From the NCBI GenBank assembly GCA_900758165.1, contig CAAEQN010000068.1, forward strand, positions 1-9,793: a DNA stretch of 9,793 nucleotides. The letters are read 5' to 3'. The translations under genes were made by a program, and so were the position numbers. Below, piece after piece: positions 1-5,249 of this stretch. Positions within the stretch are counted from its first letter, which is position 1. The number at the start of each line of letters is the position of its first letter. The notes under the pieces were generated by a model. It made no database searches and had not been told where the DNA came from. It saw only the letters and a list, made by a program, of their open reading frames with translations. Source of the stretch: Clostridia bacterium. GTDB lineage: Bacteria > Bacillota > Clostridia > TANB77 > CAG-508.

Positions 1-80
1 CCGCAACGAAGTTGCGAGGTTCAGACAACGGACATTAGGTATTTCAAATATAGACAGCTCTAAAAGAGTGTGACATATGT
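1..80 (+). other. Left edge: short open frames and a hairpin, possible end of an upstream gene or repeat
   Basis: Two frames run open into the left edge. One ends at TAG 36-38 and reads ...TKLRGSDNGH, loosely like part of the repeat at 1642-1806 (TQLGGS). The other ends at TGA 71-73. Bases 2-16 form a perfect small hairpin (CGCAAC, 3-base loop, GTTGCG). No start, SD or domain is visible, so I cannot say which frame, if any, is translated. It may be the tail of a gene or of the repeat family that recurs to the right. Confidence 0.3.
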
Positions 81-110
81 TTGACAAACCTACACTTTAC
101 AAGTTACAAT
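81..110 (+). promoter_or_regulatory. Possible second promoter upstream of antitoxin RNA 1
   Basis: A perfect -35 TTGACA (81-86) lies 18 bases from TACAAT (105-110). The -35 is inside an 11-base palindrome GTTTGACAAAC (79-89). It lies about 40 bases before a better promoter, so its use is uncertain. Confidence 0.3.
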
Positions 111-123
111 CTTGCAAAAATTA

Positions 124-152
124 TTGACTTCTTTGAATAATCTGTGTATAAT
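124..152 (+). promoter_or_regulatory. Promoter of antitoxin RNA 1
   Basis: TTGACT (124-129), a 17-base spacer and a perfect TATAAT (147-152). The bases before and after the -10 (ATCTGT, then AAATATAGGAAATG) are nearly the same as at the second module's promoter (1821-1848). Transcription should start near 158. Confidence 0.8.
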
Positions 153-156
153 AAAT

Positions 157-246
157 ATAGGAAATGGAGAAGCCACAAACGTGGTTTTGCCAAGAAAATG
201 TGTAAACTCACATCTACTCGTCAAAGTACAGATGTGAGCTTTTTTT
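157..246 (+). ncRNA. Putative type I antitoxin RNA 1
   Basis: A roughly 90-base RNA is bounded by a consensus promoter and an intrinsic terminator, with no credible reading frame. Its 5' part can fold as a hairpin (CCAC 173-176 with GTGG 181-184 and flanking wobble pairs). Its 3' part is the terminator: CTCACATCT (207-215) pairs with AGATGTGAG (230-238), followed by seven T (240-246). The T-run overlaps the stop codon of the minus-strand peptide gene (245-247), so the RNA is complementary to the peptide mRNA's 3' untranslated end. Convergent RNAs overlapping at their 3' ends are the layout of TxpA/RatA-type systems. The antitoxin role is inferred from this layout and from the second copy at 1853-1948. 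Confidence 0.65.
207..246 (+). terminator. Terminator of antitoxin RNA 1
   Basis: A 9-bp stem (207-215 with 230-238) with a 14-base loop is followed by TTTTTTT at 240-246. Read on the other strand the same stem is followed by a weaker T-rich stretch, so it may also stop the peptide mRNA. Confidence 0.75.
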
Positions 247-358
247 ATTTATGTAGTTGCTTATCAACCCAGTTCTTATATAGAACTGCTATCAAGGCAA
301 CGTTTAATGTTAAAGATAACATTAAGGATAGTATAAAAAATAGTATCACTTTAACCAT
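245..358 (-). CDS. Putative type I toxin, 37-aa membrane peptide (copy 1)
   Basis: This reads as a 37-residue peptide: a short basic start (MVKV), a hydrophobic stretch to about residue 27 that would span the membrane once, and a charged tail KNWVDKQLHK. I place the start at the ATG 358-356. The leader carries AAAGGTGGTGAT, one mismatch from the full anti-SD complement, correctly spaced for this ATG; the in-frame ATG two codons earlier is too close to it. About half of the aligned residues match the peptide at 1947-2060, including the ILF, LM, T.NV and LY positions. One-helix peptides of this size with a convergent antisense RNA are typical of type I toxins such as TxpA, which damage the membrane. 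I do not recognise the exact family. It could instead be a harmless small membrane protein. Confidence 0.65.
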   Translation of the reverse strand: MVKVILFFILSLMLSLTLNVALIAVLYKNWVDKQLHK

Positions 359-365
359 AAACATC

Positions 366-401
366 ACCACCTTTCCTACGAAGATTCGTAAAATTGGTGG
401 C
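366..401 (-). promoter_or_regulatory. SD-masking stem-loop in toxin 1 leader
   Basis: In the minus-strand mRNA, CCACC (400-396) can pair with GGTGG (371-367), which is part of the SD. Inside it TACGAA (390-385) pairs with TTCGTA (382-377). This would keep ribosomes off the peptide gene until the mRNA is processed or refolds. A competing hairpin just upstream (GTGG 410-407 with CCAC 400-397) would free the SD, hinting at a two-state leader. A different sequence at 2067-2105 folds the same way. Confidence 0.6.
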
Positions 402-440
402 AAAAACCACATCTGCTTATTCTCATTTCCTATGTCAGTT

Positions 441-469
441 AGTATAACATACATTTTACAACAAAGCAA
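441..469 (-). promoter_or_regulatory. Promoter of toxin 1 mRNA
   Basis: Read on the minus strand: TTGCTT (469-464), 17 bases, TATACT (446-441). Transcription would start near 434 and the mRNA then begins CATAGGAAATG, the same leader as its antisense RNA. The second module has TTGTTT-17-TATACT at the same place. Confidence 0.7.
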
Positions 470-512
470 TATATACAAACAAATATTTGCAAAAACTTTT
501 TTAGAAATTCAC

Positions 513-541
513 TTGATTTTTATAAAATAATTTGGTAATAT
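513..541 (+). promoter_or_regulatory. Promoter of candidate structured RNA
   Basis: TTGATT (513-518), 17 bases, TAATAT (536-541). Both boxes differ from consensus, but the spacing is ideal and a strong terminator lies about 100 bases downstream. Confidence 0.5.
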
Positions 542-547
542 TTTTAT

Positions 548-651
548 AACTTGAATGACTATTTAGTCGTTCGTCAAGAGAGCTAACGAGTTGTAAATAT
601 CTACGGCGTTGCCACCAGATTAGAATTAAAGCTTTGCTTTAATTCTTTTTT
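548..651 (+). ncRNA. Candidate stand-alone structured RNA of unknown class
   Basis: Three hairpins follow a promoter in order. The first is GAATGACT (553-560) with AGTCGTTC (565-572), eight pairs including one wobble. The second is GTTGTA (590-595) with TACGGC (602-607), extended by AAC/GTT outside a two-base bulge. The third is an 11-bp terminator (622-646) with a T-run. There is no start codon with an SD inside. The next gene begins 270 bases later, so this is either an independent small RNA or an attenuated leader. I do not recognise any known riboswitch or housekeeping RNA in it. Confidence 0.45.
622..651 (+). terminator. Strong intrinsic terminator
   Basis: AGAATTAAAGC (622-632) and GCTTTAATTCT (636-646) pair perfectly over 11 bp around a TTT loop and run straight into six T (646-651). 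It closes whatever RNA starts near 548. Confidence 0.8.
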
Positions 652-804
652 GTTTTTCTAATACCAGAAATTGAAAAGGAAGTTGCTTACGTTTCGATTA
701 AGTTAAGGCTTGCTAGAACACAGGCAAAAAATATCCAGAAGGCATTTCTTCTGACACGGTTTAGCAATTCTGGTCATCTATTTGTGTTATTTGCAAAAAA
801 TTAA
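640..804 (+). repeat. Diverged repeat, copy A (open frame to TAA 802-804)
   Basis: One plus-strand frame is open from the TAA at 640-642 to the TAA at 802-804 but has no usable start or SD, and its beginning overlaps the terminator tail. Within it, 730-783 matches 1726-1779 at 36 of 54 bases, and the changes look conservative when translated: NIQKAFLLTRFSNSGHLF here against NVQRIFLFTQLGGSKHLY there. The stretch also has pairing potential: CAGAAG (736-741) with CTTCTG (748-753), and ACCAGA/ATTG (663-673) with CAAT/TCTGGT (765-774). It may be a decayed gene fragment or a structured RNA; I cannot decide. Confidence 0.45.
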
Positions 805-921
805 ATAAATATGAAAACACAAAAAAATAATGTCAATTTGGAGGAAAACGTAGAGGAAATGTAGAATATATAAATATGTATTTGTATATTGACCTATGCA
901 AGAAAGGAATGATAGAAAAAA
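805..921 (+). promoter_or_regulatory. Leader of the 235-aa gene
   Basis: A weak promoter candidate is TTGGAG (838-843) with TAGAAT (862-867) 18 bases on. AAAGGA (903-908) is the only SD-like sequence before the ATG at 922, with an unusually long 13-base gap. Nothing else stands out in this AT-rich stretch. Confidence 0.3.
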
Positions 922-1629
922 ATGAATAAATCAGATATAAAAAATATTTTAATTTCAATAAGAAAACCAGAAAATGAACACATAGTAAATTATCTGTTAG
1001 GACAAGTAGATATGAAAGATGATGAGAGCATTAGTCGAGTTGCAGAAAGTTTAGGAAACGATGAGACTAATATAAGAAATTTTTTACTGAAAAAAATTCA
1101 AGAAAAGCAAGAACAACAGTCGAATGACGAAAGATATCCTATTAATGATATGTTTACTTATGGAATATCAGAAAATAGCATTCATTTACATTTACCAGGA
1201 GACTTGCATAAGAGAATGGCTGAAAATGGAATATCTAAAACTGTATCTATGGTTAATTTTCAATTATTAGATGCTATAAGCAAAATAAAAGCTTTAAAAG
1301 ACGACAAATTTTATAGATTTGAAGGCAAAGATAAAATCTATATGATATCTCCTATTATGATAAAAAGAGAAATGAAATTTTTAGAAGAATTGGATTTTGT
1401 AACTCATTCATATAGTAAAAAACAATTAGGAGACGAGGAATTTGTTAGAGAAAATCCTGAAGCGGGGCTTGCTGTACATATTTTTGGAAAAGATAGAAAT
1501 GTTGGAACTGCATTAATAGATTTTAATACAATGAATACGAAAGAATGGCAGGACAAAAAGGATGCAACAATGAAAGAGCTAAAAGAAAAATTAGTAAGCA
1601 AAGAAGATAAAGCAGATATAGAAAAATAA
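922..1629 (+). CDS. Conserved-looking hypothetical protein, 235 aa
   Basis: I do not recognise a named domain. The protein is soluble and charged, with no signal peptide or membrane span. Residues 1-70 look helical and acidic/basic. Residues about 72-105 contain an aromatic and His-rich stretch (YPINDMFTYG then HLHLPGDLHK). A mixed core runs to about 200 with KIYMISPIMI and GLAVHIFGKDRNVG, and the last 30 residues are a Lys/Glu-rich, probably coiled tail. The ATG at 922 is the only good start, with AAAGGA 13 bases upstream. It stands alone between repeat-rich regions and the two toxin-antitoxin-like modules, and no clear terminator follows. Codon use looks like that of its neighbours. The look is of an accessory cytoplasmic protein; no function is claimed. 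Confidence 0.8.
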   Translation: MNKSDIKNILISIRKPENEHIVNYLLGQVDMKDDESISRVAESLGNDETNIRNFLLKKIQEKQEQQSNDERYPINDMFTYGISENSIHLHLPGDLHKRMAENGISKTVSMVNFQLLDAISKIKALKDDKFYRFEGKDKIYMISPIMIKREMKFLEELDFVTHSYSKKQLGDEEFVRENPEAGLAVHIFGKDRNVGTALIDFNTMNTKEWQDKKDATMKELKEKLVSKEDKADIEK

Positions 1630-1641
1630 GATTTATAATAG

Positions 1642-1806
1642 CAATTTGCCAGTAGAAGTAAAAAAGCAAAACTGGTTTCAAAAGATAATTATATTTGTAA
1701 GACAACATTTAATTTACAAATGAGAAATGTCCAGAGGATATTTCTTTTTACGCAACTTGGCGGTTCTAAACATCTATACCATTGGCATTTTTGTTTGAAT
1801 CAATGA
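1642..1806 (+). repeat. Diverged repeat, copy B (open frame to TGA 1804-1806)
   Basis: This is the partner of the repeat at 640-804. One frame is open from the TAG at 1639-1641 to the TGA at 1804-1806 without a convincing start. Its conserved core (1726-1779) reads NVQRIFLFTQLGGSKHLY and goes on to HWHFCLNQ. Before the core, both copies share a loose GTTTC...AGA.ACA stretch. An 8-bp stem (ATTTGTAA 1693-1700 with TTACAAAT 1714-1721) and TTGCCA (1646-1651) with TGGCGG (1758-1763) could form structure. It ends 14 bases before the promoter of the second antitoxin RNA, so it may be an upstream part of that module. Confidence 0.45.
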
Positions 1807-1820
1807 TATCAAGGTTTTGT

Positions 1821-1848
1821 TTGACATTATTTAAATATCTGTTATAAT
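1821..1848 (+). promoter_or_regulatory. Promoter of antitoxin RNA 2
   Basis: TTGACA (1821-1826) and TATAAT (1843-1848), both perfect, with a 16-base spacer. The sequence from ATCTGT before the -10 through ATAGGAAATG after it repeats that of module 1. Confidence 0.85.
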
Positions 1849-1852
1849 AAAT

Positions 1853-1948
1853 ATAGGAAATGAATAACCGCAGTGAATGCGGTTACCATTACATAAAAGT
1901 ATAACAACACATTCGCAATATTGGCATAGTGGAATGTGTTGTTATTTT
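1853..1948 (+). ncRNA. Putative type I antitoxin RNA 2
   Basis: This RNA of about 95 bases starts near the ATAGGAAATG at 1853. It has a 5' hairpin (TAACCGCA 1865-1872 with TGCGGTTA 1878-1885, loop GTGAA) and ends in a 14-bp terminator hairpin. Its sequence differs from the first antitoxin RNA after the leader, but the architecture is the same: leader, small GC-rich hairpin, spacer, terminator, with the 3' end on the peptide gene's stop codon (1947-1949). The different sequences suggest each RNA acts only on its own partner. The role is inferred from position. Confidence 0.7.
1901..1948. terminator. Bidirectional terminator shared by antitoxin RNA 2 and toxin 2 mRNA
   Basis: ATAACAACACATTC (1901-1914) pairs perfectly with GAATGTGTTGTTAT (1932-1945) around a 17-base loop. 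TTTTATT follows on the plus strand and a T-rich ACTTTTA on the minus strand. If both RNAs end here, their terminator loops are fully complementary and could be the first contact between them. Confidence 0.75.
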
Positions 1949-2060
1949 ATTCCTTATCTATAATTGAATTTACATATTTTATGTATAAAATTGTCAATAA
2001 GGTTACGTTTATTGTTGCTGATACCATTAAGGTATATATTAAAAAAAGTATAAAACTCAT
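1947..2060 (-). CDS. Putative type I toxin, 37-aa membrane peptide (copy 2)
   Basis: The peptide begins MSFILFLIYTLM, is hydrophobic to about residue 27, and ends in a mixed charged tail (KYVNSIIDKE). It has the same length as the peptide at 245-358 and aligns with it over the whole helix with one gap. The chosen ATG (2060-2058) follows GAGGTGAT (2072-2065), a perfect eight-base SD, at good spacing; the in-frame ATG two codons earlier is too close. It would sit in the cytoplasmic membrane. The expected role is a membrane-active toxin held silent by the converging RNA, inferred from size, topology and layout rather than from a recognised family. Confidence 0.65.
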   Translation of the reverse strand: MSFILFLIYTLMVSATINVTLLTILYIKYVNSIIDKE

Positions 2061-2066
2061 AAACAT

Positions 2067-2105
2067 CACCTCACTTTCTGATAACAAAAGTTATCAAGTG
2101 CAGTG
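2067..2105 (-). promoter_or_regulatory. SD-masking stem-loop in toxin 2 leader
   Basis: In the mRNA, GATAAC (2095-2090) pairs with GTTATC (2085-2080) around TTTT. CACTT (2100-2096) pairs with AAGTG (2076-2072) across a 3-base bulge, and an outer 4-bp stem (2105-2102 with 2070-2067) takes in GGTG of the SD. The same site is masked in module 1 by different bases. Confidence 0.55.
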
Positions 2106-2151
2106 GCAACACATCACATATCTACTACTATGTTCATTTCCTATGTTAGCT

Positions 2152-2180
2152 AGTATAGCATAGGATTTACAATAAAACAA
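2152..2180 (-). promoter_or_regulatory. Promoter of toxin 2 mRNA
   Basis: On the minus strand: TTGTTT (2180-2175), 17 bases, TATACT (2157-2152). The mRNA would start near 2145 with CATAGGAAATG, as in module 1. Confidence 0.7.
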
Positions 2181-2232
2181 GAAGCAAGAAAAAAGAAACA
2201 AATTTTCGTAATTATTTTTTATATAAAAATAG

Positions 2233-2261
2233 TTGATAATAAAATTTCATTATGATAATAT
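2233..2261 (+). promoter_or_regulatory. Promoter of the split-barrel protein gene
   Basis: TTGATA (2233-2238), 17 bases, TAATAT (2256-2261), with TG one base before the -10 (extended -10). Transcription should start near 2268, about 45 bases before the ATG. Confidence 0.65.
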
Positions 2262-2312
2262 ACTATAATATAAAATATAAAAAACAAAAGAATTTTGAAA
2301 GAGATTGATAAT

Positions 2313-3257
2313 ATGGAAGAAAAGAAAATAGAAGAATTAAATGGATTTAAAGATTTGAGAATAGTTGATAATTTTTATCAAACTTCAAGTTTCTTTCCAA
2401 TGCCAACGACTGAAATAGGAACTTTAAGCGAGTCAGGACAAACAAATTTAGGCTCATACTCATTATGTTTTCCATACTATATTGCAGGGAAAGATTATTA
2501 TGCAATGGTGCTTTGTTGCAGAAATAGTTCAAATACAGCAAAAAATATTTTACGAACAGGAAAATGTTCTATTAATTTTATTACAGATAAAAGAAAATAT
2601 TTTAAGGAAGCAGTAAGATTAGGATATCCTGGAGAAACAACTGAAGAAAAAATGAAAGATTGCATTTTTACTTTGGTAGATGGAAAAAGAGCTAGAGAAA
2701 ATCCAAATGAGCAATTTCCAAAAATAATACAAGAGGCTTTTCAAGTTTTTGAATGTACTTGGGTAAAAGAGTTGGATGGAGCAGAAAACGATGTAGTAAA
2801 AGATGAATACTTACCACCTTATCATCAATTTAATGGGATAACAAGTCAATTTGGAGCACATTTTATTTTAAAAATAGATCATATTTTAATAAAGCCAAAA
2901 TATTATAACGCTATTATAAATGGTGTTAATTCAAATGTCTTTCCATCAGTGCCAGTTGATTATGGTTATCGTGACAATAAAAACTTCTGGTATACAAGAT
3001 TTAAAAGACCAATATCAGAGCCAATTCCAGCAAGTAAAGGAATTAGCCTAGATACTGTAAAATATGCTGCATCAAGGCTTGATCCTGACGTAAAATTTAC
3101 AGATGAAGCTTGTGCAAAATTAATAAAAGTACCTAGAGTATTTTTAAATACTGTATTAAAAGGATGTGTAGCATGGGCAAAAGAGAACAATGTAACTTTG
3201 ATTACAGAAAAGGAAATGGAAATTATTCAAGATAAACGTAATAAAGAGAAAAAATAA
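2313..3257 (+). CDS. Flavin-reductase-like (FMN split-barrel) protein with C-terminal PCP_red-like domain
   Basis: Residues about 25-200 resemble the FMN-binding split barrel of the flavin reductase/DIM6-NTAB group: an early Pro-Thr pair with IGTLSESGQTNLGSYS, then RNSSNTAKNI and TGKCSINF. Such proteins bind FMN and pass electrons in the cytoplasm; the substrate here is unknown. Residues about 246-305 look like the small helical PCP_red domain (VKFTDEACAKLIKVPRVFL, then AWAKENNVTLITEKEM) found at the end of light-independent protochlorophyllide reductase B and in other proteins. No photosynthesis gene is near, so that domain probably serves another purpose. I start at ATG 2313 (314 aa) because AAAGAG lies 9 bases upstream; a TTG at 2295 would add six residues but has no clear SD. 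It is a single-gene unit with its own promoter and terminator. Confidence 0.75.
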   Translation: MEEKKIEELNGFKDLRIVDNFYQTSSFFPMPTTEIGTLSESGQTNLGSYSLCFPYYIAGKDYYAMVLCCRNSSNTAKNILRTGKCSINFITDKRKYFKEAVRLGYPGETTEEKMKDCIFTLVDGKRARENPNEQFPKIIQEAFQVFECTWVKELDGAENDVVKDEYLPPYHQFNGITSQFGAHFILKIDHILIKPKYYNAIINGVNSNVFPSVPVDYGYRDNKNFWYTRFKRPISEPIPASKGISLDTVKYAASRLDPDVKFTDEACAKLIKVPRVFLNTVLKGCVAWAKENNVTLITEKEMEIIQDKRNKEKK

Positions 3258-3271
3258 ATTTAAAAACATAG

Positions 3272-3300
3272 TGCCAAAGTTAAACTTTGGCATCTTTTAT
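3272..3300 (+). terminator. Terminator after the split-barrel protein gene
   Basis: TGCCAAAG (3272-3279) pairs with CTTTGGCA (3285-3292), followed by TCTTTTATTTT. Confidence 0.75.
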
Positions 3301-3336
3301 TTTGCTGTAATTCACAAATATTTCACATTTCTTTAC

Positions 3337-3366
3337 TTGACTTTCCCCCTATTTTCTACATATAAT
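3337..3366 (+). promoter_or_regulatory. Promoter of the ABC exporter operon
   Basis: TTGACT (3337-3342), 18 bases, TATAAT (3361-3366). A second TATAAT at 3373-3378 has no good -35. The leader to the first ATG is over 100 bases, longer than most here. Confidence 0.7.
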
Positions 3367-3447
3367 ATTCTTTATAATGTATTATTCAATATATATTCAC
3401 AAGATTAATATATTATATGGTTATAGAGATTTTAGAAAGGAGAATTT

Positions 3448-3474
3448 CGTATAATTAAATTTTTGCATTATACG
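3448..3474 (+). promoter_or_regulatory. Inverted repeat in the exporter leader touching the SD
   Basis: CGTATAAT (3448-3455) and ATTATACG (3467-3474) are perfect 8-base arms around 11 bases. The last G is the first base of the GGAG SD (3474-3477) for the ATG at 3486. It could be an operator or a weak SD-adjacent hairpin. A second SD-like AAAGGAG at 3436-3442 has no start codon behind it. Confidence 0.45.
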
Positions 3475-3485
3475 GAGAATAAATA

Positions 3486-5249
3486 ATGTTAAAACTATTA
3501 AAAAACTTTACAAAAAAAGATATCTTACTAATTATAATTTGTTTTATCTTAATAGCTTTCCAAGTTTGGCTTGATTTAAAATTACCAGATTATATGTCTG
3601 AAATAACAATTTTAGTAAAAACTGAAGGAAGCCAAATGTCAGATATTTTAGAGCAAGGTGGATATATGTTACTTTGTGCTGGTGGTAGTTTAGCTTCTGC
3701 TGTTTTAGTAGGATATTTATCTTCATTAATTTCTGCTACTTTTTCTAAAAATTTACGTAAAAAATTATTTGAAAAAGTACAAAACTTTAGTATAGAAGAA
3801 ATAAATAAATTTTCTACTAGCAGTTTAATTACCAGAACTACTAATGATATTACTAATATTCAAAGATTTATATCTATGGGATTGCAATTATTAATAAAAG
3901 CCCCTATTATGGCCGTTTGGGCTGTCTGCAAAATTTTAAATAAAAGTTGGCAATGGAGTGCTCTTACTGGTGGAGCTGTTCTCATTTTATTAATTTGCGT
4001 TACATTCTTAATAATTGTTGTAATGCCTAGATTTAAAAGAGTTCAAAAGTTAATTGACAATATTAACGGCTTAACTAGAGAACATTTAACAGGAATTAGA
4101 GTTGTTAGAGCTTTTAATGCTGAAAAATATCAAGAAGAAAAATTTGAAATTGGCAATAAAGATTTAACTAATACTCAATTATTTAACCAAAGAGCAATGG
4201 CTGCTATGTCCCCTGTTATGTATCTAATTATGGATTTGCTAACACTATCTATTTACTTTGTTGGAGCTTATTTAATAAATTCTGCAAATATGCTTGATAA
4301 AATTACTATTTTTAGCAATATGGTTGTATTTTCAAGTTATGCTATGCAAGTAATTATGTCGTTCTTAATGCTTGCAATGATTTTTGTAATGTATCCTAGA
4401 GCAAGTGTTTCTGCTAATAGAATTGTTGAAGTTTTAGACACAAAAACAAAAATTAAAGATGGACCTATTAGCAAAAGTACTAACTCTACAATTGGAGAAG
4501 TTGAATTTAAAAATGTATCTTTTAAATATCCAGATGGAAATGACTATATTTTAAAGAACATTTCATTTACTGCAAAAAAAGGTGAAATTGTCGCTATAAT
4601 TGGCTCTACTGGTTCTGGTAAATCTTCTCTTATTAACCTTATTCCAAGGTTTTTTGATGTTACAGAAGGAGAAGTTCTGGTAGATAATATTAACGTTAAA
4701 AATTATACTCAAAATTTTTTGCATAATAAGTTAGGATATGTTCCACAAAAAGCTGTAATGTTCAGTGGAAGCGTTAATTATAATGTTGCTTATGGTGATA
4801 ATGGAAAGGGTAAAATTTCTGAAGATACTATTAAAAAAGCTGTAGAAATTGCCCAAGGAAAAGAATTTGTTGAAGAAATGCCTGAAAAGTATGAATCTTA
4901 TATTTCTCAAGGTGGTACAAATATTTCTGGTGGTCAAAAACAAAGATTAGCTATTGCAAGAGCTATTGCAAAAGATCCAGAAATTTATATATTTGATGAT
5001 TCTTTTAGTGCTTTAGATTATAAGACAGACTTTTTGCTTAGAAATGAATTAAAAAAATATACAAAAGATGCAACCTGCATAATTGTTGCTCAAAGAATTG
5101 GAACAATCTTGAATGCTGATAAAATTATAGTATTAGAAAATGGAGAATGTGTTGGTCTAGGTACTCACAAAGAGCTTTTAAAAAATTGTAAAGTTTATCA
5201 AGAAATTGCATTCTCTCAACTTTCAAAGGAGGAATTGGCAAATGAGTAA
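3486..5249 (+). CDS. Heterodimeric ABC exporter, subunit with degenerate ATP site
   Basis: A 587-aa half-transporter with an N-terminal six-helix exporter domain (about residues 10-305) and a C-terminal ATPase domain. Walker A is GSTGSGKS (373-380), the Q-loop Gln is 421 and the signature is a normal SGGQ (481-484). However, the Walker B (YIFDD, 501-505) ends in Asp505 where the catalytic Glu should be, and the H-loop His is Gln536. These changes mark the non-hydrolysing site of heterodimeric exporters such as BmrC, LmrC and TM287. The pair with the next gene is therefore likely a multidrug, lipid or peptide exporter in the cytoplasmic membrane; the substrate cannot be read from the sequence. 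The start at 3486 is supported by GGAG eight bases upstream. The end overlaps the next gene by 8 bp, indicating coupled translation. No MarR-type regulator gene is adjacent. Confidence 0.93.
   Translation: MLKLLKNFTKKDILLIIICFILIAFQVWLDLKLPDYMSEITILVKTEGSQMSDILEQGGYMLLCAGGSLASAVLVGYLSSLISATFSKNLRKKLFEKVQNFSIEEINKFSTSSLITRTTNDITNIQRFISMGLQLLIKAPIMAVWAVCKILNKSWQWSALTGGAVLILLICVTFLIIVVMPRFKRVQKLIDNINGLTREHLTGIRVVRAFNAEKYQEEKFEIGNKDLTNTQLFNQRAMAAMSPVMYLIMDLLTLSIYFVGAYLINSANMLDKITIFSNMVVFSSYAMQVIMSFLMLAMIFVMYPRASVSANRIVEVLDTKTKIKDGPISKSTNSTIGEVEFKNVSFKYPDGNDYILKNISFTAKKGEIVAIIGSTGSGKSSLINLIPRFFDVTEGEVLVDNINVKNYTQNFLHNKLGYVPQKAVMFSGSVNYNVAYGDNGKGKISEDTIKKAVEIAQGKEFVEEMPEKYESYISQGGTNISGGQKQRLAIARAIAKDPEIYIFDDSFSALDYKTDFLLRNELKKYTKDATCIIVAQRIGTILNADKIIVLENGECVGLGTHKELLKNCKVYQEIAFSQLSKEELANE

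Larger units (their letters stand above)
157..433. repeat. Inverted leader repeat framing toxin-antitoxin module 1
   Basis: ATAGGAAATG stands at 157-166 on the plus strand and at 433-424 on the minus strand. Both arms then continue, after some 15 variable bases, into related GTGGTTTT(T)GCCA sequences (181-192 and 410-398). The two converging RNAs therefore share a leader of about 36 bases. The module between the arms is 277 bp. Confidence 0.6.
1853..2144. repeat. Inverted leader repeat framing toxin-antitoxin module 2
   Basis: ATAGGAAATGAA occurs at 1853-1864 and, inverted, at 2144-2133. Both arms contain a later related stretch (TGCGGTTACCA and TGTGTTGCCAC). The enclosed module is 292 bp, close to the 277 bp of the first. 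Confidence 0.55.

Noticed and set aside
144..530. Plus-strand open frame of 128 codons
   Set aside because: It runs through the antitoxin RNA, its terminator and the antisense of the toxin gene; it starts inside the promoter's -10 region and has no SD.
811..864. 17-codon frame upstream of the 235-aa gene, considered as a leader peptide
   Set aside because: No SD precedes its ATG and nothing suggests attenuation there.
1936..2163. Plus-strand open frame of 75 codons
   Set aside because: It is the complement of the second toxin gene and its leader and has no SD.
3463..3486. Seven-codon TTG mini-frame overlapping the exporter start, like a BmrB-type leader peptide
   Set aside because: The nearest SD is too far upstream and the peptide is too short to support attenuation.
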